DNA from: Methanobacteriota archaeon
GTDB taxonomy: Archaea; Thermoplasmatota; Thermoplasmata; RBG-16-68-12
Assembly: GCA_005879065.1 (NCBI GenBank)
Contig: VBLU01000087.1
Span: 1 to 12,769, forward strand
Direction: 5' to 3'
DNA length: 12,769 nt
Shown here: one piece after another, positions 12,574 to 12,769 of the stretch
How positions within the stretch are numbered: position 1 is the first letter of the stretch
Layout of the letters: every line of letters starts with the position of its first letter
Notes under the pieces: generated by a model
What the model was told of the DNA's origin: nothing
Databases searched by the model: none
Seen by the model: only the letters and a program-made list of their open reading frames with translations
Translations under genes and position numbers: made by a program

Positions 12574-12769
12574 GGAAGTAGGGGCGGGCGCGAATCGTGA
12601 CGATCAGTCCGACCAATCCGATGAGGGATCCTTCGACGTAAAAGAACCCGAGGGTCGCCAAGGAGAAGATCGCGCACACCAGGGTGAGTTTCCAATTCAT
12701 CCGTTGGAAGGCCATCACCCCGCCGAGGAAGGCGAGCCCCTGAGACCAGATCGAGATGAGACCGCAGAT
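12566..12769 (-). CDS. Small membrane protein, C-terminal part (5' end beyond window)
   Basis: An open frame enters from the right edge in phase and runs 67 codons to TGA at 12568-12566. Two to three hydrophobic spans are visible: 'ICGLISIWSQGLAFLGGVMAF', then 'LTLVCAIFSLATLGFFYV' and 'SLIGLVGLIVTI', followed by a short basic end (RARPYFLT). The pattern of Gly-rich spans separated by a short 'QRMNWK' loop is typical of small integral membrane proteins frequent in Thermoplasmatota and other archaea, whose function is not known. The N-terminus, any zinc-ribbon domain that such proteins often carry, and the promoter lie outside the window. It overlaps the convergent PLP-enzyme gene by eight bases. 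Confidence 0.78.
   Translation of the reverse strand: MCGLISIWSQGLAFLGGVMAFQRMNWKLTLVCAIFSLATLGFFYVEGSLIGLVGLIVTIRARPYFLT

Noticed and set aside
11376..12581. 401-codon plus-strand frame overlapping the PLP enzyme in another phase
   Set aside because: The translation is Arg/Pro/Gly-rich with no motif, while the overlapping frame has complete PLP-enzyme signatures.

Overview
The window is GC-rich (about 60% by eye) and reads as a chromosomal segment of an archaeon, most likely a GC-rich Thermoplasmatota lineage. The taxonomic call is inference. It rests on AT-rich TATA-like boxes 20-50 bases upstream of starts, several apparently leaderless starts, a flavin-dependent thymidylate synthase, an S-layer-like secreted protein with dense N-glycosylation sequons and a C-terminal anchor, and small membrane and zinc-ribbon proteins. 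Coding density is very high. No gap exceeds 300 bases; the largest are the divergent gaps 2058-2252 and 8960-9136, and both hold promoter-like boxes. I saw no rRNA, tRNA, CRISPR array, insertion sequence or phage gene.

Layout, left to right: (1) 1-2057, minus strand, the N-terminal part of a large protein with 5-6 membrane spans and then a very long coiled coil that runs off the left edge. (2) 2253-3110, plus strand: a Bcp/PrxQ peroxiredoxin and a small PUA/ASCH-like protein. (3) 3123-5051, minus strand: thyX with an atypical signature motif, a helical protein of unknown function, and a small ABM-like (dimeric ferredoxin-fold) protein. (4) 5122-5565, plus strand: two tiny zinc-ribbon proteins, meeting stop-to-stop a minus-strand TPR protein with a DnaJ-type cysteine-rich tail (5566-6171). 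(5) 6242-6697, plus strand: a PH-like small protein whose 3' end overlaps a minus-strand fusion of a degenerate isoaspartyl-methyltransferase-like domain with TPRs (6685-7953). (6) 8012-8959, minus strand: an aldo/keto reductase. (7) 9137-10567, plus strand: a secreted, membrane-anchored glycoprotein candidate. (8) 10679-12573, plus strand: a SufR-type iron-sulfur sensing regulator and a class V PLP enzyme. (9) 12566-12769, minus strand: the C-terminal end of a small membrane protein leaving the right edge.

The genes do not form one obvious pathway. There is a loose theme of redox and metal biology (peroxiredoxin, aldo/keto reductase, Fe-S regulator, zinc-ribbon proteins). The region most likely to hold something undescribed is 5122-7953, where two zinc ribbons, a TPR-zinc protein, a PH-like protein and a methyltransferase-like/TPR fusion are packed with zero or negative gaps. 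Regulation appears to rely on short AT-rich boxes. Three CTTAAG palindromes all fall in intergenic promoter positions, and T-runs at three tandem gene junctions could serve as terminator of one gene, promoter of the next, or both.
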